Part shown: piece after piece, positions 24,617 through 32,409 of the stretch
Layout of the letters: the number at the start of each line of letters is the position of its first letter
How positions within the stretch are numbered: the stretch's first letter is position 1
Origin: Sphingomonas asaccharolytica NBRC 15499
GTDB lineage: Bacteria > Pseudomonadota > Alphaproteobacteria > Sphingomonadales > Sphingomonadaceae
Length of the DNA: 45,152 nt
NCBI RefSeq assembly: GCF_001598355.1
Contig: NZ_BCYU01000035.1
Location: forward strand, 1-45,152
Direction: 5' to 3'
The notes under the pieces: generated by a model
Database searches by the model: none
What the model was told of the DNA's origin: nothing
What the model saw: the letters and a program-made list of their open reading frames with translations, nothing else
Program-made: the position numbers and the translations under genes

Positions 24617-27600
24617 ATGACAGGATCGAACTCGCTTCGTCTGGTGCTGGCGTCGGGGACGGCGCTTACCGCCTTGTGCCTGCTGCCGAATGCTGCCTTC
24701 GCTCAATCGACCGATAGCGATCAGACCACCGCGCCCGCGGCGACGCCGACCGGGGCTGCGTCGCCGGTATCGGACGATCAGGGCGACAGGGCCGGCAAGA
24801 GCAACGAAATCATCATCACGGGGTCGCGCATCAAGCAGGACCCGAACCGCAGCGCGCTACCTCTGCAGATCATCACTACCAAGGATCTCAGCCGCGAAGG
24901 CATCAGCAGCCCCGAGCAGCTGATCTCGTTCCTGGCCAGCAACGGCAACGGCGCCGACAATCTCGCGTCCAATTCCGACGTCGTCAGCGGTGCGGCGCGC
25001 GGCACCAACGGTCTGTCCGCCGCCAATCTGCGCGGCCAAGGCAGCGCGTCGACCCTGATCCTGCTCAACGGCCGCCGCGTCGCCGCGCATGGTCTGCAGG
25101 GCTCGGCGGTCGACGTGAACCAGATTCCGTTCGCCGCGATCGACCGGGTCGAAGTGCTCAAGGACGGCGCCTCGGCGATCTATGGCACCGACGCGATCGG
25201 CGGCGTGATCAACTTCATCACCAAGACCGATTTCACCGGCATCGACGTCCAGGGCTTCACCGACATCACCGAACAAGGCGACAGCCCGATCTATCGCCTT
25301 TCGGCCACCGTCGGCTGGGGCAAGCTCGACCAGCAGGGCTTCAACGTGATGGGCGCGGTGAGCAAGAGCTGGAACAGCATCCTGCGCGGATCGGATCGCG
25401 ACTTCGTCAACGGCAACCAGCCGAATCGTGGCCTGTCGATCGACACGCGCGGCACGCCTTTCGCCACAGCGTTCCCGATCAACCCGACGGGTAGCAACGT
25501 GGGCATCACGCAAGGCGGGACGCTGCTCGGCGACGCGACGCAGTGCAACAAGACGGTGGCGAGTGTTTGTACGATCCCAAATCCCAATTATCTGGGCAAT
25601 GGCGCAGGCTTCAACATTCCAGGAACGAATGTCCCGGCTACGGGCGGCGTAAATCCGCTGCGCCTACCTGGCGGCGCCGGTTGCGATTCCGTCGATGGCG
25701 GAATGAACTACGATGCAGCGCTATGGGCCACCCCCAGCGCCGCGCTTGCCTGTTCGTGGGACACCGGCCGCGCGGCGACGCTGCAACAGCCGCTCCAGAC
25801 GCTGACCTATTACGGTCGCGCGACCGGAAAGCTTGGTGAACATCAAATTTATCTTGAGGTGACGGGGTCCGATGCGACCTCGCACAAGATTTTCTCGAAC
25901 AATCAATACAGTGCCAACAATACGACGATGCCGATCGCCTATCCGCTCAATGCGTTGACGGCGCCGACCTATAATGCGGTCTATAACAGCATCGTGTCGG
26001 TCCTGCCGGCAGTTGCGGGCAATTACGGCAAGCCGATCGCCTTCCGCTGGCGCTGCACCGATTGCGGGCCGCGCGAATATGTCACCAATACCAAGACATT
26101 CCGCGCCGCGCTCGGGATCGACGGGCCGATCGCGCCTGGCTGGGACTATCGCGCCGGCGCCTCCTATGCGTCGAGCCGGGCGACGTCGATCCTGGGCAGC
26201 GGCTACAGCTATCGCGGCGTCTATGCGAGCGCCGCAGCGGTCGCCTATGCCAAGGCGCATGGCGACCCGAATGCGGTGCTGGGCGGCCCCGATCCGCGCG
26301 CGCCGACCGCCCCGGGCGCCAGCGCTCCCGGCATTGTCGGGCTGTTCAACAGCGGTATCCTCAACCCGTTCTCGCTGCAGCAGACGCCGCAGGCGCTTGC
26401 CGCGCTCGACGCGGTATCGGCCAAGGGCGTCAAGCTCTATGGCGGCAAATATGAGGTGCGGCAGTTCGACGCCTCGATCTCGGGCGAGTTGTTCCGCTTG
26501 CCCGGCGGCATGGTAAAGATCGCGGCAGGTGTGGATTACCGGCGCGAAAGCTACAGTTTCAACGGATCGTCGGCGGCCGACGCTTCGGCGCCTGACATTT
26601 TCAACGTCGCGTTCGACAACGTCAACGCGCTCAGCAAGGTCAACCGTGACGTCAAGGCGGCGTACGGTGAAATCCTGTTCCCGGTTTTCAAGATGCTCGA
26701 ACTGTCGGCCGCGGGGCGCATCGACGATTACACCGGCTTCGGCTCGACCTTCAATCCGAAGTTCACCGCCAAACTGACACCGGTCGAGTGGCTGATGTTC
26801 CGCGGATCTTACAATACCGGCTTCCGCGTGCCGAGCTTCAACCAGATCTTCAATGGCGTCACCCAATCGCCAAACCCGGGCAATACGCTCGTCGACCCGA
26901 CGCGCTGCCCGCAAGGCACAACGGCGGGGCCGCAACCAGCCTGCGCGCCGATCACGCCTGATTCGCTGAGCGGCGGCAATGTGAACCTCGGCCCGGAAAC
27001 ATCGAAGGAATATAGCTTCGGCACGGTGCTCCGGCCGACGTCACGTTTCAGCTTTTCGGCTGATTATTGGTCGATATCGGTGGATAATGTCATCGGCACG
27101 ATCACCATACCGCAATTGCTCGCCAACATCGGCGCATTCGGCGATCGCATCCAGCGCGACCCGAACGGCATCATCACGCTGGTAGATCTGCGTACGGGCA
27201 ATTTCGGGTCGCGCCGCACGCGCGGCATCGATTTTTCGGCGCGCGGCAGCGTCGACGCCCTGGGCGGCGCGATCTCGGCCGGGTTCGACGGGACCTTGCT
27301 GCTCGAGAAGAAGGAGAAGCTGCTGCCCAATCTGAAGTATACCGATCTGCTCGGTGTCTTCAGCCTGTCCGGCGACCTCGGCCTCAAGTGGAAGCACAAT
27401 GCGTTCATCAGCTATACGAACAATGGTTTCGGGCTGACCTTCTCGCAAATCTATCGCGACGGTTATCAGAACCAGGCGTTGCCGGGCAGCGCAGGGCGTC
27501 CCGACTTCAACCCGCGGGTGAAGGCCTATGTCGTCTACAATGCATCGGTGTCGCAGAGCTTCGCCAATCACCTGACGCTGACCGCCGGGGTCAGGAACAT

Positions 27601-27727
27601 CTTCAACACCGATCCGCCGTTCGCCATCACCTACGATTCGAACACCGGATCGGGCAGCTCGTGGGAACCGCGCGTCGCCGATCCGCGGGGCCGCTCTTTC
27701 ACGATGACCGCCGAAGTGAAATTCTAG
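24617..27727 (+). CDS. TonB-dependent receptor, large (1036 residues)
   Basis: An outer-membrane active-transport channel. From ATG 24617 (AGGGGGA eight bases upstream) the product has a signal peptide (LASGTALTALCLLPNAAFAQ), the TonB-box-like stretch NEIIITGSRI near residue 65, a plug domain (LILLNGRRVAAHGL, then RVEVLKDGASAIYGTDAIGG with VINFITK) and a long barrel ending FTMTAEVKF with terminal Phe. Paired cysteines in the loops (CNKTVASVC, CTDC, CPQG...PAC) are likely extracellular disulfides. The substrate is unknown; no transporter or enzyme beside it gives a clue. A TTG-proximal start at 24566 is in frame but lacks a ribosome site. Confidence 0.93.
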   Translation: MTGSNSLRLVLASGTALTALCLLPNAAFAQSTDSDQTTAPAATPTGAASPVSDDQGDRAGKSNEIIITGSRIKQDPNRSALPLQIITTKDLSREGISSPEQLISFLASNGNGADNLASNSDVVSGAARGTNGLSAANLRGQGSASTLILLNGRRVAAHGLQGSAVDVNQIPFAAIDRVEVLKDGASAIYGTDAIGGVINFITKTDFTGIDVQGFTDITEQGDSPIYRLSATVGWGKLDQQGFNVMGAVSKSWNSILRGSDRDFVNGNQPNRGLSIDTRGTPFATAFPINPTGSNVGITQGGTLLGDATQCNKTVASVCTIPNPNYLGNGAGFNIPGTNVPATGGVNPLRLPGGAGCDSVDGGMNYDAALWATPSAALACSWDTGRAATLQQPLQTLTYYGRATGKLGEHQIYLEVTGSDATSHKIFSNNQYSANNTTMPIAYPLNALTAPTYNAVYNSIVSVLPAVAGNYGKPIAFRWRCTDCGPREYVTNTKTFRAALGIDGPIAPGWDYRAGASYASSRATSILGSGYSYRGVYASAAAVAYAKAHGDPNAVLGGPDPRAPTAPGASAPGIVGLFNSGILNPFSLQQTPQALAALDAVSAKGVKLYGGKYEVRQFDASISGELFRLPGGMVKIAAGVDYRRESYSFNGSSAADASAPDIFNVAFDNVNALSKVNRDVKAAYGEILFPVFKMLELSAAGRIDDYTGFGSTFNPKFTAKLTPVEWLMFRGSYNTGFRVPSFNQIFNGVTQSPNPGNTLVDPTRCPQGTTAGPQPACAPITPDSLSGGNVNLGPETSKEYSFGTVLRPTSRFSFSADYWSISVDNVIGTITIPQLLANIGAFGDRIQRDPNGIITLVDLRTGNFGSRRTRGIDFSARGSVDALGGAISAGFDGTLLLEKKEKLLPNLKYTDLLGVFSLSGDLGLKWKHNAFISYTNNGFGLTFSQIYRDGYQNQALPGSAGRPDFNPRVKAYVVYNASVSQSFANHLTLTAGVRNIFNTDPPFAITYDSNTGSGSSWEPRVADPRGRSFTMTAEVKF

Positions 27728-27752
27728 GCATTCCGATCGAGACGAAAATGAG

Positions 27753-27778
27753 AGGGGCGTCCGGCAACGGGCGCCCCT
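27753..27778 (+). terminator. Rho-independent terminator of the TonB-dependent receptor
   Basis: AGGGGCGTCCG (27753-27763), loop GCAA, then CGGGCGCCCCT (27768-27778): an 11-bp stem with one T-G wobble and a GNRA-type tetraloop, followed by TTATCT. It lies 26 bases after the receptor stop. Confidence 0.85.
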
Positions 27779-27897
27779 TTATCTGTCGACAGAGCGCTTG
27801 CCGCGAGTAGGTGAACGCCGGCTATCCGCGAGTCCAGCACGCTAAATCGCGACCGAAACGTCACCAGTCGTCGCACGACCTCCCCAATCCGACGACA

Positions 27898-27917
27898 AAA
27901 ACTGCGCAAATTGCGCA
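27898..27917. promoter_or_regulatory. 20-bp motif, copy 1 (operator-like)
   Basis: AAAACTGCGCAAATTGCGCA contains a perfect 15-base palindrome (TGCGCAA-A-TTGCGCA, 27903-27917). A near-identical copy, 17 of 20 bases, is at 28674-28693. This one lies 78 bases before the ATG of the small membrane protein at 27995. Shared placement before two neighbouring genes suggests a common regulator. Confidence 0.5.
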
Positions 27918-27994
27918 CTTGGCCTTCTGCCAGCGTCAACGGTCGTGCAACATGCGTGCGCGCAAACCCCTCGCCCATCATCGAAAAGGTTTGC

Positions 27995-28675
27995 ATGCGA
28001 CCGACGGCGACATTCTCCCCGGGCCCTCCCAGCCCCTGGCCAGCACTAGCGCCGGTCGGAGTGTTCCTGGTCGCCGCCGCGGTGCTGATCGTCGGACGCA
28101 CGCCGCCGGCGATGATGTGGCTGGCGCCGATGTGCTTCGGCGCCTTCGCCTCGCTGATCCTGGTGTGGCGATCCGGGGCGCCGGTATTCGCCCAATCGGG
28201 CCTGTCGATGCTCGTCATCACCGAGCTCATGATGGTCGGCGTGCGCAGCGACGCGTTGGGGATGCGCCAGGTCGAAGGCCAAGTGTCGACCGCGGTCGCG
28301 TCCTCCGACGCCGGGGACGCTGGTCCGGCGGTGGCGACGACGCCCTCGCCGGCATCGCGCGTATCGATCGCGACGACCTCTACGGACGCCGCAGGCGAAG
28401 CGGACGACTTGTCGCGCAGGATCCAACAAAATCTGCCCGAGCACCTGCGTAACAGCGAAATACGAGGTGAATTGAAGGTCGACCGGCTCCGCTCGGATAC
28501 CAGGCTGGCGCTGTCATGGTCGATCGGACCGGCGGGCAGCGCGACCTGGTGCGGATCGACCAGTGTGTTCGCCGCCGACGCCCAAGCGGGAGTCGCGCTG
28601 CTCGCCGAGGAAGTGGTAAAACGGCTGTCGCCGCCGCCCGGCGCGCGCCCCGGGTGCGGCAGTCAGCGGACGTAA
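27995..28675 (+). CDS. membrane protein of unknown function next to tadE/tadG-like genes
   Basis: The 226-residue product has about three hydrophobic segments (residues 19-34, 39-58 and 68-84) followed by a roughly 140-residue soluble part. That part is Ala/Ser/Thr-rich at first (residues 95-145) and ends in a compact region with WCGSTSVFAADAQAGVALLA. I do not recognise it. ATG 27995 has AAAGG about five bases upstream; an in-frame TTG at 27911 overlaps the palindromic motif and is unlikely. The gene precedes the TadE-like gene by 74 bases on the same strand, and the two share an upstream 20-bp motif. Confidence 0.65.
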   Translation: MRPTATFSPGPPSPWPALAPVGVFLVAAAVLIVGRTPPAMMWLAPMCFGAFASLILVWRSGAPVFAQSGLSMLVITELMMVGVRSDALGMRQVEGQVSTAVASSDAGDAGPAVATTPSPASRVSIATTSTDAAGEADDLSRRIQQNLPEHLRNSEIRGELKVDRLRSDTRLALSWSIGPAGSATWCGSTSVFAADAQAGVALLAEEVVKRLSPPPGARPGCGSQRT

Positions 28676-28693
28676 AACTGCGCAGTTTGAGCA
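28674..28693. promoter_or_regulatory. 20-bp motif, copy 2 (operator-like)
   Basis: AAAACTGCGCAGTTTGAGCA contains a perfect 14-base palindrome (AAACTGCGCAGTTT, 28675-28688) and matches copy 1 at 27898-27917 in 17 of 20 positions. It begins at the last bases of the membrane protein gene and lies 57 bases before the TadE-like ATG. Confidence 0.5.
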
Positions 28694-28749
28694 ATCGCAC
28701 CACGCCGGCCGCTAGCGATTTCGGCACTGCCCCAGCCTACCATGTCGTC

Positions 28750-29196
28750 ATGACGAGCCGTGACGCCTTCCTGCCTCGCTACCGCAGCCGCCGCCGGCGG
28801 CTCCTTCATGACGAACGCGGTGCGGCGCTGGTGGAAATGGCGATGGTCCTGCCAGTGCTGATGCTGCTGATCATGGGCATCATCGTCTACGGACAATGGC
28901 TGGGTTGTGCGAATGCCCTGCAGCAAAGCGCGAATGAAGGCGCGCGCGCCAGCCTGTCGGGCCTGTCGCAGGACGAGCGCGCCCTGACCGCGCGTCAGAC
29001 GGTCACCGACTCACTGTCGCATTATGACGGAATCGACCAGCGCAAGGTGGTGGTCGGCATCCAGGACGATGGCGCCACGCTTAACGTCACGGTCAATTAC
29101 GACATGTCTGATCAGCCGGTGATGAAGCTGCCGTTCGTACCCATTCCCGACAAGATCCTCTCGCGCAGCGCCGCCGTGCGGCTGACCAATTTTTGA
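28750..29196 (+). CDS. TadE-like pseudopilin
   Basis: TadE proteins are minor pseudopilins of the Flp/Tad pilus system. The 148-residue product has a basic N-terminus followed by ERGAALVEMAMVLPVLMLLI. Cleavage after G24 would put E29 at position +5, as required of type IV pilin-like proteins, and a hydrophobic helix follows at residues 30-47. The soluble part is short with QQSANEGARASL near residues 57-68, typical of TadE. The next gene is TadG-like. The core Tad machinery (ATPase, secretin, prepilin peptidase) is not in this window. Confidence 0.8.
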   Translation: MTSRDAFLPRYRSRRRRLLHDERGAALVEMAMVLPVLMLLIMGIIVYGQWLGCANALQQSANEGARASLSGLSQDERALTARQTVTDSLSHYDGIDQRKVVVGIQDDGATLNVTVNYDMSDQPVMKLPFVPIPDKILSRSAAVRLTNF

Positions 29197-29206
29197 GGGG
29201 GCAAGA

Positions 29207-30835
29207 ATGCGCACCAGACCTTCCCTGCTCGCCTCGACCAGCGGCAACGTCACGATCATGTTCGGCGGCGGCTTGCTCGCCTTCCTGGGGGTCGCCTCGC
29301 TCGCGGTCGACGCAACCAATCTCTATTTGGCCAAGCGCCACGCTCAGGGGATCGCCGATGCGGCGGCGATGGCCGCGGCAAGCAATATCGATGATGCGAG
29401 CGACGCCGCAGCCGCGGCGCGCAACGCCAATTCGATGCCGGGACTGTCGATCATGAGCGTCGAGCCGGGCCATTATACCGACGATTCGACGATTGCGGCG
29501 AGCACGCGATTCGTCGTGGGCGCCGATGGTGCCAACGCCGCGCGCGTTCGTGTCCATGCCGACGTGCCGCTCTATTTCGCCCGGATTTTCGGCAAGCCGA
29601 CCGTGCCGGTCGAAGCATGGGGCACCGCCGCCCGGATCGACCTGGCCGCCTTCTCGATCGGCTCGCGGCTGGCCGGCGTCAGTGGCGGCCTGCCCAACGC
29701 CATGCTGTCGCAACTCGCCGGCACCGACCTGCAACTCAGCGCGATGGACTATCAGGCACTCGCCGGCGGGCAGATCGACATCCTCAAATTCAGCGAGGCG
29801 CTGCGCTCGCAGCTCAACGTCCAGGCCGCGACCTTCGGCGACTTGTTGAACATGCAGGCTACCTTGCCCCAGATTTCGCGCGCGATGGCCGCGTCGGTCA
29901 CCGACGCCCAGGCGTCGTCGGTGCTGAGCGCCATTGCCAATCGGCTGCCGCAAACCTCGACCAAATTATCGTCGCTGATCGACCTTGGGCCGCTTGCGGA
30001 GAATACCCAGTCCGACCCGTCGCGACCGATCACCGTCGACGCTTACTCCTTGCTGCGCGGCACGCTCGAGCTTGGCGGACAGCATCAGATCAGCACCGAT
30101 CTCGGCGCCACCGTGCCGGGGCTCACCTCGACCAAGATCTGGATCGCGATCGGCGAGCGGCCGGCAAATTCGCCCTGGCTCAGGGTCACCTCGGCGCATG
30201 ATGTCGAGGTCCGCACGGCGCAAACGCGAATCTATCTGGACACCCAGGTCGCGCCGCAACTCGGCCTCGCCTCGCTCAGGGTCCCGATCTTTGTCGAATT
30301 GGCTGCCGCCAGCGCGAAGCTGAAGACCGTGTCCTGCTCCGGCGGGGCGAACAAGGCGACGGTCACGTTGACCGTGACGCCATCGTTGGGCGAAGCGGCG
30401 ATCGCCGATGTCGATCCGGCCGCGCTGGGGAATTTCCAGGCCGCGCCGGCGCTCAATCGCGTGACGATGCTGCGCACGCCGGTCGCCAGCGTGTCCGGCT
30501 TCGCCGACGTCAAGCTGGGCGGCGCCGATCCACAGGACGTGTTCTTTTCGGCGAGCGATATTGCCAACCACACGGTGAAGCAGGTCAGCACCAACGACCT
30601 GTTACAAGGCGTTGCGTCCTCGCTGATTTCGCGGATCGACCTCAACGTTAACGTGCTGGGGCTAGGCCTGGGCCTGGGCACGCTGACGGCATTGGTCGGC
30701 CAGGTGCTCAATCTGGCGGCCGCGCCGCTCGACGGTGTGTTCGGCCAGGTGACATCGCTGCTGGGAGTTCATGTCGGGCAGGCGGACGTGTGGGTGAATG
30801 GCGTGCGGTGCGGCACGCCGGTGTTGGTCGGATAG
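29207..30835 (+). CDS. TadG-like protein
   Basis: The product (542 residues) has a short basic start and a single hydrophobic helix at about residues 15-37 (VTIMFGGGLLAFLGVASLAV), then DATNLYLAKRHAQGIADAAAMAA, the TadE/G pattern in which the helix is followed by an Ala-rich coil. The large remainder looks extracytoplasmic, with strand-rich segments. I see no clear von Willebrand A motif, which many TadG proteins carry. It starts with AGGGGG upstream, ten bases after the TadE-like stop. A coupled TadE-TadG pair without other tad genes is notable. Confidence 0.75.
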   Translation: MRTRPSLLASTSGNVTIMFGGGLLAFLGVASLAVDATNLYLAKRHAQGIADAAAMAAASNIDDASDAAAAARNANSMPGLSIMSVEPGHYTDDSTIAASTRFVVGADGANAARVRVHADVPLYFARIFGKPTVPVEAWGTAARIDLAAFSIGSRLAGVSGGLPNAMLSQLAGTDLQLSAMDYQALAGGQIDILKFSEALRSQLNVQAATFGDLLNMQATLPQISRAMAASVTDAQASSVLSAIANRLPQTSTKLSSLIDLGPLAENTQSDPSRPITVDAYSLLRGTLELGGQHQISTDLGATVPGLTSTKIWIAIGERPANSPWLRVTSAHDVEVRTAQTRIYLDTQVAPQLGLASLRVPIFVELAAASAKLKTVSCSGGANKATVTLTVTPSLGEAAIADVDPAALGNFQAAPALNRVTMLRTPVASVSGFADVKLGGADPQDVFFSASDIANHTVKQVSTNDLLQGVASSLISRIDLNVNVLGLGLGLGTLTALVGQVLNLAAAPLDGVFGQVTSLLGVHVGQADVWVNGVRCGTPVLVG

Positions 30836-30854
30836 CGACCGGGGTGGGGAGGAA

Positions 30855-31265
30855 ATGGGTAGATCGAATTTAGTCTTCCGGCGCGACGATACCTGGCGGC
30901 CGCTCAGCTATCGGCTCGAACTGCCGGCCGAAATCCGCGAATTCCGATCGTGCCGCCTCGACATATTGCTGCTCGAACTGTCGGTCGCCGGCTGCGGATT
31001 ATGGGCTGGATTCACGATCCGCATCGAACGACCGATCACCCTGTTCGTCGACGGCTTCGCGCCGATCAAGGCGAGCACTGCCTGGAGCGACAGCGGCTTC
31101 GCCGAACTGCTGTTCGACCAGCATCTGCATCTTAGCGTCGTTCAGCACATGGCCCGGGAGTCGGCTGCCTGTTGCCGTCGTGTCATGCCGTACGGCGTGC
31201 CAAGCGCCGCGCATGCCGAATTCGCGACGCTGTCCCAGGAGTTGGGGAAGCCGCTGCAAATCTGA
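30855..31265 (+). CDS. divergent PilZ-domain-like protein
   Basis: The 136-residue product resembles PilZ domains: an Arg-rich start (R28, R31, R34 in IREFRSCR), a hydrophobic strand, then ELSVAGCGLWAG at residues 41-52 corresponding to the (D/N)xSxxG box with E for D. Strands around FVDGFAPIKASTAWSDSGFA and a final LHL follow, as in the fold. The canonical RxxxR spacing is not exact, so c-di-GMP binding is uncertain. It follows the TadG-like gene by 19 bases. A link between c-di-GMP and surface appendages would fit the neighbourhood but is inference. Confidence 0.6.
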   Translation: MGRSNLVFRRDDTWRPLSYRLELPAEIREFRSCRLDILLLELSVAGCGLWAGFTIRIERPITLFVDGFAPIKASTAWSDSGFAELLFDQHLHLSVVQHMARESAACCRRVMPYGVPSAAHAEFATLSQELGKPLQI

Positions 31266-31273
31266 GCGGGTGC

Positions 31274-31295
31274 GGCGGCGCGGGCTGGCGCCGCC
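31274..31295. terminator. hairpin between converging genes
   Basis: GGCGGCGC (31274-31281) pairs with GCGCCGCC (31288-31295) around a six-base loop in the 40-base gap between the PilZ-like gene and the Phd-PAS gene. There is no T-tract, so termination strength is uncertain. Confidence 0.5.
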
Positions 31296-31305
31296 CGAAC
31301 CAAGT

Positions 31306-32172
31306 CTATTTGCGCGTCACCACCATCACCGCGCCTTCGCTGCCATAAACGCCGCGCAGATCCTTGATCGCCCCGACCGCCGGGACAGTGGTGCCGTCGT
31401 TGCGCAGGAATTCGGTTTCGAACCGTTGCGTACCGCCATGGCTCAGCACGGTCTCGATCGCTTCGCGCAGCATCACGCGCTGCCCTACCGGGACGAGGTC
31501 GACGACGGAGACGTTGGACAGCCGCTCGCGGGGAAGCTGCAGCAGGTCGCTCATCGCGGCGTCGACTTCCTCGATCCGTCCGCGCACATTGAACCAGATA
31601 TAGCCGATCCCACCATGCGCCAGGATCGCTTCGATCAGCGCCTTCTTGGTGTCGGCCAGCCGATAGGCCTTCACGTCGTCGGTAATATCGCGCGCTAGCA
31701 TCACCACACCCTGGTGCGTCCGGAACGTCTCCATCCGGTGCCAGGTGTCGGACCCGAATAGACCCGGCAGCTCGAACGAACACGGCTCACCCGTGCGCTC
31801 GGTCCGATTGCAATAGCTCTCGAACATGGTTTCCCTGAGCGCCGGAAAAGCATCGAACAAGCCGCTCCCGGGAAGCGCCCCTTCCGCTTTGCGCGCCATC
31901 GCATGCGCGGTGCGATTGGCCATGATGATATTGCGCTCTTCATCGACGACGACGAGCAATAATGGCAGCCAGTCGGCGAGTTCCTGGTTGGAAAAGAGCG
32001 AGTCATGATCGTCGCTTTTCGCGGTGGCGATAAATTCGTGATAATTCGCGATCGGGAGCAGAGCGTGGGTTTCGCGCCCATGATGCGTGACGAATACTGT
32101 CCTACCGGCCTGACTAAGATGGCCGAATTGGCGCGCAAATTCCGACGCTCTTACAAAAATCCCTTGCACCAC
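31306..32172 (-). CDS. Phd/YefM antitoxin-like domain fused to two PAS domains
   Basis: The 288-residue product (from GTG 32172, with GAGGGGGG just before it) begins FVRASEFARQFGHLSQAGRT and continues VFVTHHGRETHALLPI with NYHEF. This pattern matches the Phd/YefM antitoxin DNA-binding fold (an asef..nf..yl, then itrhGr...v.v..eey layout) at about residues 5-50. Two PAS-type domains follow, near residues 60-170 (LLLVVVDEERNIIMANRTAH; MLARDITDDVKAYR) and 180-288 (GIGYIWFNVRGRIEEVDAAM; second-half motif ETEFLRNDGTTVPAVGAIKD). No kinase, GGDEF or EAL domain follows. A sensor-regulator role (signal binding by PAS, DNA binding by the N-terminus) is inferred. The frame extends to 32262, but that part is AT-rich and lacks a ribosome site. 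Confidence 0.7.
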   Translation of the reverse strand: MVQGIFVRASEFARQFGHLSQAGRTVFVTHHGRETHALLPIANYHEFIATAKSDDHDSLFSNQELADWLPLLLVVVDEERNIIMANRTAHAMARKAEGALPGSGLFDAFPALRETMFESYCNRTERTGEPCSFELPGLFGSDTWHRMETFRTHQGVVMLARDITDDVKAYRLADTKKALIEAILAHGGIGYIWFNVRGRIEEVDAAMSDLLQLPRERLSNVSVVDLVPVGQRVMLREAIETVLSHGGTQRFETEFLRNDGTTVPAVGAIKDLRGVYGSEGAVMVVTRK

Positions 32173-32409
32173 GCCCCCCTCACACGGCTGACGCTTTATA
32201 CTTCCGGCATTGATTACCACACTAGGCAACTTGAGTTTATAACGTATGTATCGGACAATCACTATCTTCTGGTAAATCTAACTCAAAATGGGTACGATTT
32301 ATACGTCGGAGATATCGAAAGATGTTGGCCGATGTCGCTTCCATACTATTACGGTAGCGTGCGGGGCCGCGCGGCCAAAAAGCGGGGAGATTCGAGTCTG
32401 TCCGAGTCG
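32173..32409. other. AT-rich regulatory region before the Phd-PAS gene
   Basis: This 237-base region between the M13 peptidase gene and the Phd-PAS gene is clearly more AT-rich than the surroundings. Minus-strand TATAA elements occur near 32195-32200 and 32238-32243. It probably holds the promoter of the Phd-PAS gene; no clear -35/-10 pair can be fixed by eye. Confidence 0.4.

Noticed and set aside
27930..27950. Possible sigma-54 box near TTGGCCTTCTGCCAGC before the gene at 27995
   Set aside because: GG-N10-GC spacing is met, but the -12 part reads CAGC rather than TTGC and the -24 part lacks TGGCAC.
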